The notes: a model not told the origin generated them from the letters alone. DNA of 30,141 bases from an uncultured Mollicutes bacterium (GCA_900538885.1 UQAI01000015.1:1-30141), one strand, 5' to 3'. Positions 8,017-16,315 are shown, numbered from the stretch's first letter. Program-made: numbers and translations.

Positions 8017-8038
8017 ATTTCACATTAATTTCACATTA
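8017..8038. repeat. Perfect 11-bp tandem repeat, candidate response-regulator box
   Basis: ATTTCACATTA occurs twice in tandem with no gap. This gives TTCACA-N5-TTCACA on the plus strand and TGTGAA-N5-TGTGAA on the minus strand. Hexamers repeating every 11 bp (one helical turn) are the usual binding layout of OmpR/PhoB-family response regulators (PhoP, WalR, CiaR type). It lies about 90 bp upstream of the foldase promoter and about 100 bp upstream of the tiny gene start. The function is inferred. Confidence 0.45.
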
Positions 8039-8127
8039 GAAAAAAATATAAGTAAAAAAACACTAAAATGGTAGTTTTTCGCTAACTTTTTAGTTGTAAT
8101 TTTTTTGAAAAAATGATATCATAATAT

Positions 8128-8136
8128 TGTTATAAT
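8128..8136 (+). promoter_or_regulatory. Extended -10 promoter of the foldase-like pair
   Basis: TGT followed by TATAAT (8131-8136) is an extended -10. A TTGAAA at 8105-8110 is 20 bp upstream, too far for a standard -35, so the extended -10 probably carries the recognition. The ATG is at 8184, after AAAGGAGAG. Confidence 0.6.
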
Positions 8137-8183
8137 GGCTAATAGTGTAAAAAGCCAAATAAAGAAAAAAGGAGAGAAATAAC

Positions 8184-11100
8184 ATGAATGAAAAACCAAT
8201 GACTGGTAAAGACGTGATTAAACGTACCATTCCTGTCGCAATCGCATTATTGCTTATTGCTGTTATCGCAATCATTGTTATGTCTGTTAAAAATTGTGGC
8301 AACAAAACTCCACAACTTAAAAACTCAGATGAAACATACATTGAAATGGGTGATTTAAAGGTTTCAAAAGAACGTTTATATACTTATATGAAACAACAAT
8401 ATGGTATGTCTGAATTACTTAGATTAGTTGATAATCAATTATATGCTAAGGATATGGAAGCAGTTAAACAAGAAGACTTAGATAAATATATTATTGAAAA
8501 TGTATTTACATCTAAATCATTAAATGCTGATGAAGACAAACAAGCAATTAAAGATGCTAACAAAGAAGATTTTGAAAAGATTATTGATTCATTATTAATG
8601 AACAATTTACTCAAAAAAGAAGATGTCAATGATGACCCTTATGCAACTGATTCTAAAGTTTGGGAAGTATTACGTAAGTACTACAAATTACAATATGCTC
8701 GCCGCGAATGGGCTAAAACAGCATATGTTGACAAACTAAAGAAAGATGCTAAAGATGATGGTGACAAACACATTTATTCTGATATCTTTAAAGATGAAGA
8801 TATGGAAACATATTTCAAAGATAATTATTCAGGAACTGTATATGGATTCTTTATTCCGTTTACAAGTGAAGCAGCCGCATTAAAAGCTATGAATAGAGCT
8901 GGAATTAACACTAATTCATCAGTTCTTTCTGAAAAGGGTTGGGTTAAATCTTCATATGATTACAATAGTGCTAAATTAACTGATGATGATTATTTAACAC
9001 CTGCTGAAGTTTATAAAGCATTTATTAATATGTATAATGAAGTTTATAAAGGTCAAGGTAGAGAAATTGATCCTACGGTATATGCTGAAAAGATTAGTTA
9101 TACTAAGACTCTTTCTAAAGTTATTAGTGCAATCACTCTTGCTTCTGATATTAATAAAAAAGACGTTAAAGGTGACTTTATACTTCCATTAGAAGTTGAA
9201 GTTGCAGGTTATGAAAAAGCTACAATTGAATGGAGTTTTGCTGAAGAAACAACATGTTTAACAATCGGTGAAGATGGTAAAGTTACTTATACATCTCCTG
9301 AAAGTGATACCACAGTAACATTAAATGCTAAAATCACATTTACTGAAAACAACACTAAGACTGTTTCATATGAATTAAAAGTTAAAAAGACCGAAGAAAA
9401 AGAAAGCGAAGTAGTATGGACTGTAGCCCCTGTTGAACCATTTATGGAATTTGATGTAGATGTACTAAAAGAACAAGATGTTGACTATGTATGGACAACA
9501 GCTAAATTAAAAGAAATTAATAGTACTCTTTCTACATATATGAAACAAGATTCTACATACTTAAAGATTGAAGATAGTGCTGATGATTTCTATAAATCAT
9601 ATACTATTAAACCAATCTCATGTGGTAATTACTATTTCTTAATGATCAAGTTTAAACAAACTGTTGGTGATAACCTATCAGATGTTAAAGCTGAAATAGA
9701 AGAAAAGAAAGTTGAAGAATTATTCTCATCTAACGATAACAACATTAACAGAATGATTTATCAAAGACGTCATGATGCTGGTTTAAAAATTTATGATTGT
9801 TATATTGAAGCAGTTTATGATTATCAATATACTTATTTCTTCGAAACTACATTAAAACTTACTGACTATGATAAATATGAAGATTCTAAGAAAAAAGAAG
9901 AAAGTGTAGTAGCTAGATTTACAGTTGATGGCAAAGAACAAACTATTACAGCTGATACATTATATGAAGAATTATCAGATAAATATGGTGTTTCAATTTC
10001 TGTTGATTTAATTAGTCAATATCGTTTAATTTCTAATGAAAAATTCAATACTATTTATAATCCTTATACTGGTGAAGTTATGGACAAAGATAGTTATCGT
10101 GAATTATTAAAGACTGAAATTGGAAACTTCCGTAAGAATTTTGAAATTGGTTACTTTACATATTCATACTTATCATACTATGGATTCATCCCTAATTTCC
10201 CTGCATCATATGGATGGTCTAACTTTAAGAAGGATTATTTTGGTGCATTTTCCGATGAAGAATTATTAACTAACTCTAACTTTGGTGGTTCTGTTTATAG
10301 TGAGGCATTGAAAGCGTATAAAGAAACTTTTTATTCAGATGCTAAAGCAGGTGAAGAAGCTAATTGGGAAAACACAGATGTTTACAAGGCAATGAAAAAA
10401 GCTTATGATGAATGGTATGGCTTAAATGTAGTTAACCTAATTGTTGGTATCGATACAAACTATGATGGTACAATGGATCAACAATCAAATAAAGATAAAG
10501 ATGCAAATACTTTCGTAACAACTACTTGGACAGATGGACAAAAAGAACTTGCAAAAGAATTAATCGAATTAGTAAAAGTTTTATTACCACAAGCAGCAAA
10601 GAGTTCTGTTTATGATAAACTTGAAGAAATCAGAACAGTTTATAATGAAGCTGATTTAGTAGATGATGGCCCAGCTACAGCTGATAGCACCATCTACAAC
10701 CACAATTATTTCGCAAAATTCAAGAGAGCTGGTTTAGTATTAAAACTTGAGAATGCAGCTGATTATAATAATAGTTCTTCTCTAGTTGAAGAATTCTTAG
10801 ATGAATTAGAAAAGATGTATAAAGAAGTTAAAGCTAACGGCGAAGAAGGCGTTTTCGATGTTGCATATGCTTCTGATCCAGTTGAAACAATGTATGGTTT
10901 CCATTTAATTTATGCATTAAATATTGGTGACAATACTGAACTTCCTACATTTGATGAAATCATTACTTATAATCTTGTTCAACAAGCAAGCAAATATGCT
11001 AATTCAGCTGTTGATTATAAGATTAAACTTTATGATGAAGCTGTTAAAGCTTTAAAAGAAAAAGGTATCGAATACACTAGTGATTATAAGATGGATGAAG

Positions 11101-11291
11101 CTGTAACTAAACGCATTACTGCGTGGTACACTCCAGCTGTTAGTGAAGTTGCTGGTGATAAAGTATTATCAAAAGATTTAATTGATTACCTAGAAGCAAA
11201 TAAGGCAAATATTAAAGCTAACAACCAAGCTGAATTTAATAGATTATTAGACATTATCATTGAAGTCAGCAAAAAAGATTTAGAGGATTAA
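8184..11291 (+). CDS. Large membrane-anchored PrsA/SurA-like foldase paralog A
   Basis: The 1035-residue protein has an N-terminal membrane anchor (about 15-34) and an otherwise extracytoplasmic, Lys/Asp/Glu-rich body. Residues about 50-90 (YIEMGDLKVSKERLYTYM...YGMSELLRLVDNQL) resemble the SurA_N/PrsA N-terminal chaperone helix, followed by a rotamase-like strand-helix segment (about 218-240). An Ig-like insertion lies at about 298-402, resembling the atrophied bacterial Ig domain. A second SurA_N-like module starts near 576 (VDGKEQTITADTLYEELSDKYG), followed by a shared PASYGW motif (673-678). A diverged parvulin-like end (about 745-915) carries the Ca-loop pattern DTNYDGTMD (757-765) and VETMYGFHLIY (900-910). 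No lipobox is evident; a Cys at 38 lies after the helix without a canonical context. It is likely a secreted-protein chaperone, but PPIase activity is doubtful. It pairs with the paralog 13 bp downstream. Confidence 0.65.
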   Translation: MNEKPMTGKDVIKRTIPVAIALLLIAVIAIIVMSVKNCGNKTPQLKNSDETYIEMGDLKVSKERLYTYMKQQYGMSELLRLVDNQLYAKDMEAVKQEDLDKYIIENVFTSKSLNADEDKQAIKDANKEDFEKIIDSLLMNNLLKKEDVNDDPYATDSKVWEVLRKYYKLQYARREWAKTAYVDKLKKDAKDDGDKHIYSDIFKDEDMETYFKDNYSGTVYGFFIPFTSEAAALKAMNRAGINTNSSVLSEKGWVKSSYDYNSAKLTDDDYLTPAEVYKAFINMYNEVYKGQGREIDPTVYAEKISYTKTLSKVISAITLASDINKKDVKGDFILPLEVEVAGYEKATIEWSFAEETTCLTIGEDGKVTYTSPESDTTVTLNAKITFTENNTKTVSYELKVKKTEEKESEVVWTVAPVEPFMEFDVDVLKEQDVDYVWTTAKLKEINSTLSTYMKQDSTYLKIEDSADDFYKSYTIKPISCGNYYFLMIKFKQTVGDNLSDVKAEIEEKKVEELFSSNDNNINRMIYQRRHDAGLKIYDCYIEAVYDYQYTYFFETTLKLTDYDKYEDSKKKEESVVARFTVDGKEQTITADTLYEELSDKYGVSISVDLISQYRLISNEKFNTIYNPYTGEVMDKDSYRELLKTEIGNFRKNFEIGYFTYSYLSYYGFIPNFPASYGWSNFKKDYFGAFSDEELLTNSNFGGSVYSEALKAYKETFYSDAKAGEEANWENTDVYKAMKKAYDEWYGLNVVNLIVGIDTNYDGTMDQQSNKDKDANTFVTTTWTDGQKELAKELIELVKVLLPQAAKSSVYDKLEEIRTVYNEADLVDDGPATADSTIYNHNYFAKFKRAGLVLKLENAADYNNSSSLVEEFLDELEKMYKEVKANGEEGVFDVAYASDPVETMYGFHLIYALNIGDNTELPTFDEIITYNLVQQASKYANSAVDYKIKLYDEAVKALKEKGIEYTSDYKMDEAVTKRITAWYTPAVSEVAGDKVLSKDLIDYLEANKANIKANNQAEFNRLLDIIIEVSKKDLED

Positions 11292-11304
11292 GGAGGCGAA
11301 CAAA

Positions 11305-13848
11305 ATGAAAAGAATTAAATTATTATTAACACGTATCCTTCCTTGTTTATTAGTTATCGCATGTGTATTTACAGTAATAAGTTGTAAACCAAGTAGCACA
11401 AAAACATACCCTTCAGTAAGTCCTACTATTAGTGATCCTGAAGGAACATTTATGACAATTGGTAGTCACAAAGTTACTAAGAAAGCTGTATATGATCGTT
11501 TAGTTCAAAATTATGGATTAGATGCATTAAAGGATTTAATTAATGAAAAAATTGTTGAAAATGAAACTTATGATTCACACTATAGCGATGAAGATTTTGA
11601 AAAGAATTTAGAAATCATCATTTATGGTGCTGATGAAAATGATTCAGAAAAATCAAATAAAGCAAATTTAACAGCTGAAGAACAAAAAGAAGCATTAGAA
11701 ACATTTGAAGAAAAAATGCGTGCAAGTGGTTTCTTTACAGAAGCTGAATATCGTGCATATTATAAACTTTCTTATCAAACAATGAATTATGTAGTAAAAC
11801 AATTCAAAAAGTTTGTTGAAGACTATAATAATAACGAGGAAAATAAAGATCCATATTTCTCAGAAGCTGATATGAAGAATTATTATGAAACATATAATCG
11901 TCCAAAAGTCGAAGCAATTATTATTACTTTTGATTCTGAATATCAAGCACTTCAAGAAATGAGCAATTTAAATATTGACATTAAAAACCTAAATGGAACT
12001 TGGAAAATTGATGGTCAAGATGCAACTCCAGAATCTTTAAGAGCAGTATTTGAAAAACTTTACAAAGCTGTTTATGGTAAAGATTATGTATCAAGATTCT
12101 ACACAGCAAAAGATTTAAATAAGATTTCAGGTACTATCTATTCAAAAGCATATAAATTAGAAGTATTAAATACTGAAAAAACTAATATGAATAAATCTTA
12201 TACACATGCTCCACTTACTTATGGTAGTCGTTATTATGTAATGCTTAAACTTTCTGAAGATGCTTCTGGAATTACCTCATATGAAGATTATTCAAAAGAT
12301 GACATTATTCATGGTTTAGTTGAAAATACAATTAATGAATACTACATCGACAAAATCTTTGGTGAAAAATACATGGATATGAAACTTAAAATTTATGATG
12401 AAGGTTTAGAAACTAAGTATGTTTCGGAATATAAGGCAGCATTCTCAAATTTAAATATCACTGATTATCCTGCATTCGCTACTACAACTGAAGAAAGTGC
12501 ATCAAACGTTGCAAGTTTCACTTTAAATGGTAAAGAAGTAGTTATCACTGCTGATGAATTATACACTAAACTTATCAACCAATATGGTCCTGCTATTTCA
12601 TTATCATTATTACAACAACATGTATTATTATCAAACAGAGAATACAACAATGTAGTTGATTATGAAACTGGTAAAATTTTAGATCAAAATAAATATGATG
12701 AATATTATAAAGCAGACGTTCAACAATTTAAAACTGCTTTTGAAGAAGGTAAATACGCATCTAGCGGTTATCCTGCATCATATGGTTGGGAACATTTTAT
12801 CCATGATTATCTAGGCGTTAACAGCGAACTTGAAATTATGACAAGTATGGATTCAAGTTTAGTTGATGCTGCTAAAGATATTTTAGGTAAAACAATGTGG
12901 ACTAATAAGAAAACTGTTCATAATGATGAAACTGGTAAAGATGAAGAAGTAACAGCTGATGATGCTGTTCAAGCAGAAATGGAAAAGATTTTTAAGGAAT
13001 TCTTTAGTGTTTCAGTAATCGGTGTATATGTATTCCGTGATGCTGATGAAGATGGTATCGCTGACCACTATGCTGAAGGTGTTGATACTGACCCTAAATC
13101 TGAAGAATTATTAAATAAGATTTATGCAGCTGCTCAAACTAAACAAACAGAAAATAAAGTATTAAATAAAACTTTAGAAACTTCATTAAGTGAAATAGTT
13201 ACTGAATACAAACTTGCTTCTACTTCTCATGCTGTATGGGGTGAATATAAAGCATTAGGATTAAAAGTAACTACAATCTCATCAACTAACTATACAAACT
13301 CTTCTTCAATTAATGAAACATTAAAGAATGAGTTACAAGCTCTATGGAAAAAAGGTTATAACATTGATGAACAAAAGATTACTGGTAAATCATTAGATCC
13401 AGGATATCGTTACACTACTACTGAAGATTCAGTTGATACAGTTCATTATGTAACGGCTAGTGATTTAACATCAGGTGTTTTCTTCATTAATAATACTACT
13501 GATGAAAACAAAACTCCTAACGTTGCATATAAAGTAAGTGTTACTAAAGTTGTTGACCACACGTATATTACAGGTAAAGTTTATAAGCCAACTCTTGCTG
13601 ATTATGAAAAATATCTAAATGATAATTCTTCTGTATCAAGCAGTATGAAGACTGGTATTACTACTTACTACATACCTGCTATTACTAACATCCTTTCAAT
13701 TAATGGTGTTACTGAAGCTAAAGTTGTTAATGCAATTTTAGAAGCTTGTCAAGCAAAACTTGCAGAAACTACATGGGCATCAAACGGTGAACAAATTAAA
13801 GCACGTATGCAATTATTGATTGATGATTCATTCAATGAAGTAAAATAA
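11305..13848 (+). CDS. Large PrsA/SurA-like lipoprotein, paralog B
   Basis: The 847-residue product has a lipoprotein signal with lipobox VISC (C27). Its layout repeats that of the protein encoded just upstream. A SurA_N-like module lies at about 48-85 (MTIGSHKVTKKAVYDRLVQ, then YGLDALKDLINEKI), followed by a rotamase-like segment at about 202-225. A second module starts near 403 (FTLNGKEVVITADELYTKL), with the shared PASYGW motif at 490-495. A DADEDGIAD calcium-loop pattern (579-587) falls at the equivalent place to paralog A. The Ig-like insertion of paralog A is missing. AAGGAGG precedes the ATG 13 bp after the first gene, so they are almost certainly co-transcribed. It probably acts outside the membrane on exported proteins. 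The family link to PrsA is by pattern and no catalytic parvulin residues are evident. Confidence 0.65.
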   Translation: MKRIKLLLTRILPCLLVIACVFTVISCKPSSTKTYPSVSPTISDPEGTFMTIGSHKVTKKAVYDRLVQNYGLDALKDLINEKIVENETYDSHYSDEDFEKNLEIIIYGADENDSEKSNKANLTAEEQKEALETFEEKMRASGFFTEAEYRAYYKLSYQTMNYVVKQFKKFVEDYNNNEENKDPYFSEADMKNYYETYNRPKVEAIIITFDSEYQALQEMSNLNIDIKNLNGTWKIDGQDATPESLRAVFEKLYKAVYGKDYVSRFYTAKDLNKISGTIYSKAYKLEVLNTEKTNMNKSYTHAPLTYGSRYYVMLKLSEDASGITSYEDYSKDDIIHGLVENTINEYYIDKIFGEKYMDMKLKIYDEGLETKYVSEYKAAFSNLNITDYPAFATTTEESASNVASFTLNGKEVVITADELYTKLINQYGPAISLSLLQQHVLLSNREYNNVVDYETGKILDQNKYDEYYKADVQQFKTAFEEGKYASSGYPASYGWEHFIHDYLGVNSELEIMTSMDSSLVDAAKDILGKTMWTNKKTVHNDETGKDEEVTADDAVQAEMEKIFKEFFSVSVIGVYVFRDADEDGIADHYAEGVDTDPKSEELLNKIYAAAQTKQTENKVLNKTLETSLSEIVTEYKLASTSHAVWGEYKALGLKVTTISSTNYTNSSSINETLKNELQALWKKGYNIDEQKITGKSLDPGYRYTTTEDSVDTVHYVTASDLTSGVFFINNTTDENKTPNVAYKVSVTKVVDHTYITGKVYKPTLADYEKYLNDNSSVSSSMKTGITTYYIPAITNILSINGVTEAKVVNAILEACQAKLAETTWASNGEQIKARMQLLIDDSFNEVK

Positions 13849-13857
13849 TGTAAATAA

Positions 13858-13904
13858 AAACATCCAACTATTTGGAACTATTCCAAGTGTTGGGTGTTTT
13901 TTTC
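13858..13904 (+). terminator. Intrinsic terminator of the foldase-like pair
   Basis: A long hairpin (ACATCCAAC..TTGGAA / TTCCAA..GTTGGGTGT, with a small internal mismatch and loop near 13877-13880) is followed by seven T. It lies 10 bp after the stop of paralog B. Confidence 0.9.
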
Positions 13905-13909
13905 TTAAA

Positions 13910-13945
13910 TATAAGACTAAGTTCTTTTAATTTAGAACTTAGCTT
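13910..13945 (-). terminator. Probable terminator of the DtxR/MntR-family gene
   Basis: On the minus strand CTAAGTTC / GAACTTAG (13917-13924 with 13935-13942) forms an 8-bp stem with a 10-base A/T loop, followed by TCTTATATTT. It is 15 bp beyond the stop of the minus-strand regulator and is weaker than the neighbouring plus-strand terminator. Confidence 0.6.
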
Positions 13946-13956
13946 TGCATACTAAT

Positions 13957-14322
13957 TTAACTATTTTTGATATGTCTTTTAATTGCCTCAAAAGTTTCAT
14001 TGGATAAGTCATGTTCAACCTTACAAGCATCAGCTTTAGCAATATCTTCTGGAACTCCTAGACGTATAAAATATTCAGTAAGTAGAAGATGACGCTCATA
14101 AATTCGACTTGCAATAGCATAACCTTTTTCCGTTAATTCAATAATACCTGATTCATCAATTGTGATGTATCCTGCTTGTTTTAAATTTTTCATAGCTCTA
14201 GAGATACTAGGTTTTGAATAATTCATTGAATTAGCAATGTCAATGGAAATGACTTTATGATTCTTTTTTTGTAATACTAATATTCTTTCTAAATAGTCTT
14301 CAGCAGATTCATGAATGTTCAT
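13957..14322 (-). CDS. DtxR/MntR-family metal-dependent transcriptional regulator
   Basis: This 121-residue protein has the winged-helix fold (about 4-66, recognition helix near YSKPSISRAMKNL) followed by the dimerisation/metal domain, and lacks the SH3-like third domain, like MntR. Aligned by eye with Bacillus MntR, the metal site positions are D9, E12, H78, C100, E103 and H104. MntR has Glu at the position of C100, whereas DtxR/IdeR has Cys there. The Asp at position 9 is MntR-like. Metal preference (Mn or Fe) is therefore open. It would repress metal uptake genes when metal-loaded. The ATG has AAGGGGGG upstream. It is divergent from an ABC exporter with only 164 bp between; whether it controls that exporter is unknown. 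Confidence 0.9.
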   Translation of the reverse strand: MNIHESAEDYLERILVLQKKNHKVISIDIANSMNYSKPSISRAMKNLKQAGYITIDESGIIELTEKGYAIASRIYERHLLLTEYFIRLGVPEDIAKADACKVEHDLSNETFEAIKRHIKNS

Positions 14323-14440
14323 AGTTATCCCCCCTTCATTTTAGATTTATATATATATTGTAAAATTGAATGTTGATTTTTTTACTTAAAATATTTTATC
14401 ACATTTTTTTTGAATTTGCAATAAAATAAGCATAAACATA

Positions 14441-14454
14441 TTCATTTTAATGAA
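14441..14454. promoter_or_regulatory. Inverted repeat in the regulator/exporter intergenic region
   Basis: TTCATT-TT-AATGAA is a perfect palindrome in the region expected for the -35 of the exporter promoter, just upstream of the TATAAT at 14462. A further TTCATTTTA lies at 14336-14344, beside the regulator start. It is a candidate operator; it does not look like known MntR or DtxR boxes. Confidence 0.3.
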
Positions 14455-14461
14455 GTTGTTG

Positions 14462-14467
14462 TATAAT
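14462..14467 (+). promoter_or_regulatory. -10 element for the ABC exporter
   Basis: A perfect TATAAT lies 19 bp before the ATG of the ABC ATPase gene. No convincing -35 is seen (TTCATT at 14441 gives only a 15-bp spacer). The initiation point would leave a very short leader. Confidence 0.45.
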
Positions 14468-14486
14468 AATACAACCGGAGGAAGTT

Positions 14487-15407
14487 ATGGAAAATATAAT
14501 TTTGACTAATAATTTAACCAAAAAATATAAAGATAAAATTGTTGTTGATAATGTTAATATGCATGTTCAAAAAGGTGACGTGTATGGATTTGTTGGTGAA
14601 AATGGTGCTGGAAAAACCACGGTAATAAGATTAATTACAGGACTAATTCAGAAAACAAGTGGTAGCTATTATTTGTTTGGAGTTGAAGATAATGATAGTA
14701 AAATTAACACGGTCAAATCAGCAATTTCTGCGATAGTAGAGTCACCATCATTATATCTAAATATGGATGCTAAAACTAATCTTGAAATGCAGGCATGTAT
14801 TTTAGGAATAAAACTAGGAGATAGACTTGAGAAAATATTACGCTTAGTTGGTCTTGAAAATGTAATAAATGAAAAAAAGAAAGTTGTTAATTTTTCTTTA
14901 GGTATGCGTCAAAGACTTGGTATCGCAATGGCTCTTGTTGGCAATCCTCAATTAATTATTTTAGATGAACCAATGAATGGATTAGATCCTGAAGGTATTG
15001 TTGAAATTAGAGAATTAATATTAAAACTAAACCATGAACAAAATATTACTTTTATCATTTCTAGTCACATTCTAGGTGAACTTGGTAAGGTCGCAACCAA
15101 ATATGGTTTTATCCATCAAGGAAGATTAATTGAAGAAGTTACCCAAGAAGAATTAGAAAATAAATGTCAAAAGAGTTTAGAGTTAAAGGTAAGTAATCTT
15201 GATGAGTGTGTTAATATTTTATATAATATTGGATATACAGAGTTAAAGGTAATAAACAATCATGTGATTATTTTAGGTGACTATGATATTGAAAAAATAG
15301 TAATAAGTTTAGCTCAAAATAACATTAAAATAATATCAATCAAATCTAATGAAGAAGGAATTGAAGAGTATTATTTAAGATTAATGGGAGGCTTAAGACA
15401 TGCTTAA
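14487..15407 (+). CDS. ABC transporter ATP-binding protein (BcrA/CcmA type)
   Basis: This is the ATPase subunit of an ABC-2 type exporter and works at the cytoplasmic face of the membrane. The 306-residue protein has Walker A GENGAGKTT (37-45), the signature FSLGMRQR (136-143, an SLGM variant of LSGGQ usual for the BcrA subfamily), Walker B LIILDE (156-161, Glu 161 catalytic) and the switch His in SSHILGEL (about 193-200). The C-terminal 85 residues form the beta-rich accessory part of this subfamily. A strong CGGAGGAAG precedes the ATG. Its 3' end overlaps the permease start by 8 bases, showing tight coupling. The substrate cannot be read from the sequence; homologs handle bacitracin-like peptides and other lipophilic compounds. 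Confidence 0.95.
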   Translation: MENIILTNNLTKKYKDKIVVDNVNMHVQKGDVYGFVGENGAGKTTVIRLITGLIQKTSGSYYLFGVEDNDSKINTVKSAISAIVESPSLYLNMDAKTNLEMQACILGIKLGDRLEKILRLVGLENVINEKKKVVNFSLGMRQRLGIAMALVGNPQLIILDEPMNGLDPEGIVEIRELILKLNHEQNITFIISSHILGELGKVATKYGFIHQGRLIEEVTQEELENKCQKSLELKVSNLDECVNILYNIGYTELKVINNHVIILGDYDIEKIVISLAQNNIKIISIKSNEEGIEEYYLRLMGGLRHA

Positions 15408-16200
15408 TTTATTAAAAACAGATTTAAAAAGATTATTAAAAGATAAGATAATACTAATAGGATTTTTAGTAACTTGTGCATTAAGTTTATTCACTGTTGT
15501 TGTATTTTTTGGTATTGAAAAAATCTTAGGTGGTGATGAAGAAAGTATATTTGCAGGACTATTTACTGGTCGTGATACTTTCCTTGGAAGTTTCTCACCA
15601 AGTAGTAATGCTGGTCTTATGATACCTATTTTTATATCAGTAGCTTTAATTAAGGATTTTCGTTATGGAACTGTTAGAAACAAAATAATATCAGGAAAAA
15701 GTCGAATAGCAATTTTTATGAGTGATTATTTTGCTGGTATTATTTTTGGCTTAATTTTCTATATAACGAGTTCGTTAATATCATTACTTCTTGGTAGTTT
15801 ACTACTAGGATATGGTACAAAATTTAATTTAGATGAATTTGGTTTGATTATGACAACGTATGGTTATGGTATCTTAAACTATTTAGTTTTCTTAAGCTGT
15901 GCAGTCTTTATTGCGGTGATAACTAAAAATGTAGGTTTAAGCATAACTGTAAATATAGTTGGAAGTTTTCTACTATCAATTGTTGCTTCAGTCAATGCTT
16001 ATGTAGAACAATACGCAAGTAAAACAGTTGCGCATATTTTAGCAATCAACCCAGTGTATGGTGCTCAGTTAATATCATCAAATGAATTATATCATGGTAG
16101 TTTATATAATAATTTAATTTTGTTGATTCCAAGTATTTGTTTTATTGCATTATTTATTTTTTGGGGTATAATGTTATTTAGAAAACAAGATCTAAAATAA
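15400..16200 (+). CDS. ABC-2 type transporter permease
   Basis: The 266-residue integral membrane protein has about six hydrophobic helices (near 17-38, 71-86, 104-136, 147-172, 178-200 and 236-259). A typical cytoplasmic loop follows helix 2 with FRYGTVRNKIISGKSR (87-102), characteristic of ABC-2 permeases. The N-terminus LKTDLKRLLKDK is the usual amphipathic lead-in. It forms the membrane channel for the ATPase encoded just upstream, whose last codons it overlaps; GGGAGG inside that gene serves as the ribosome binding site. The transported substrate is unknown. Confidence 0.9.
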   Translation: MLNLLKTDLKRLLKDKIILIGFLVTCALSLFTVVVFFGIEKILGGDEESIFAGLFTGRDTFLGSFSPSSNAGLMIPIFISVALIKDFRYGTVRNKIISGKSRIAIFMSDYFAGIIFGLIFYITSSLISLLLGSLLLGYGTKFNLDEFGLIMTTYGYGILNYLVFLSCAVFIAVITKNVGLSITVNIVGSFLLSIVASVNAYVEQYASKTVAHILAINPVYGAQLISSNELYHGSLYNNLILLIPSICFIALFIFWGIMLFRKQDLK

Positions 16201-16222
16201 TATATTTTAAACAAATGAAATT

Positions 16223-16255
16223 AAGAGCTAATTCAAGGATGAATTAGCTCTTTTA
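16223..16255 (+). terminator. Intrinsic terminator of the ABC exporter operon
   Basis: AAGAGCTAATTC / GAATTAGCTCTT is a perfect 12-bp stem with a 6-base loop, followed by a short run of T. It lies 22 bp after the permease stop. Confidence 0.8.
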
Positions 16256-16286
16256 AAGCGTTATTATTAAAAAGTTACTTTGTCTC

Positions 16287-16315
16287 TTGATTAAATAGCC
16301 AAATCGTGGTATAAT
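16287..16315 (+). promoter_or_regulatory. Sigma-A-type promoter of the walJ-recD2 operon
   Basis: TTGATT (16287-16292) and TATAAT (16310-16315) are 17 bp apart, and TGG (16307-16309) makes an extended -10. It is about 30 bp before the preferred ATG at 16345. Confidence 0.8.

Larger units (their letters stand above)
7915..8183. other. Intergenic regulatory region between divergent tiny gene and foldase pair
   Basis: This 269-bp AT-rich stretch holds the ribosome binding site of the tiny minus-strand gene, an 11-bp perfect tandem repeat (8017-8038), an extended -10 at 8128-8136 and the AAAGGAGAG ribosome binding site of the plus-strand foldase-like gene. No further ORF or structured RNA was recognised. 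Confidence 0.6.

Noticed and set aside
15187..15255. A 14-bp direct repeat (AGAGTTAAAGGTAA) within the ABC ATPase gene.
   Set aside because: It encodes the same short ELKV strand motif in an AT-rich gene; a chance or coding origin is sufficient.
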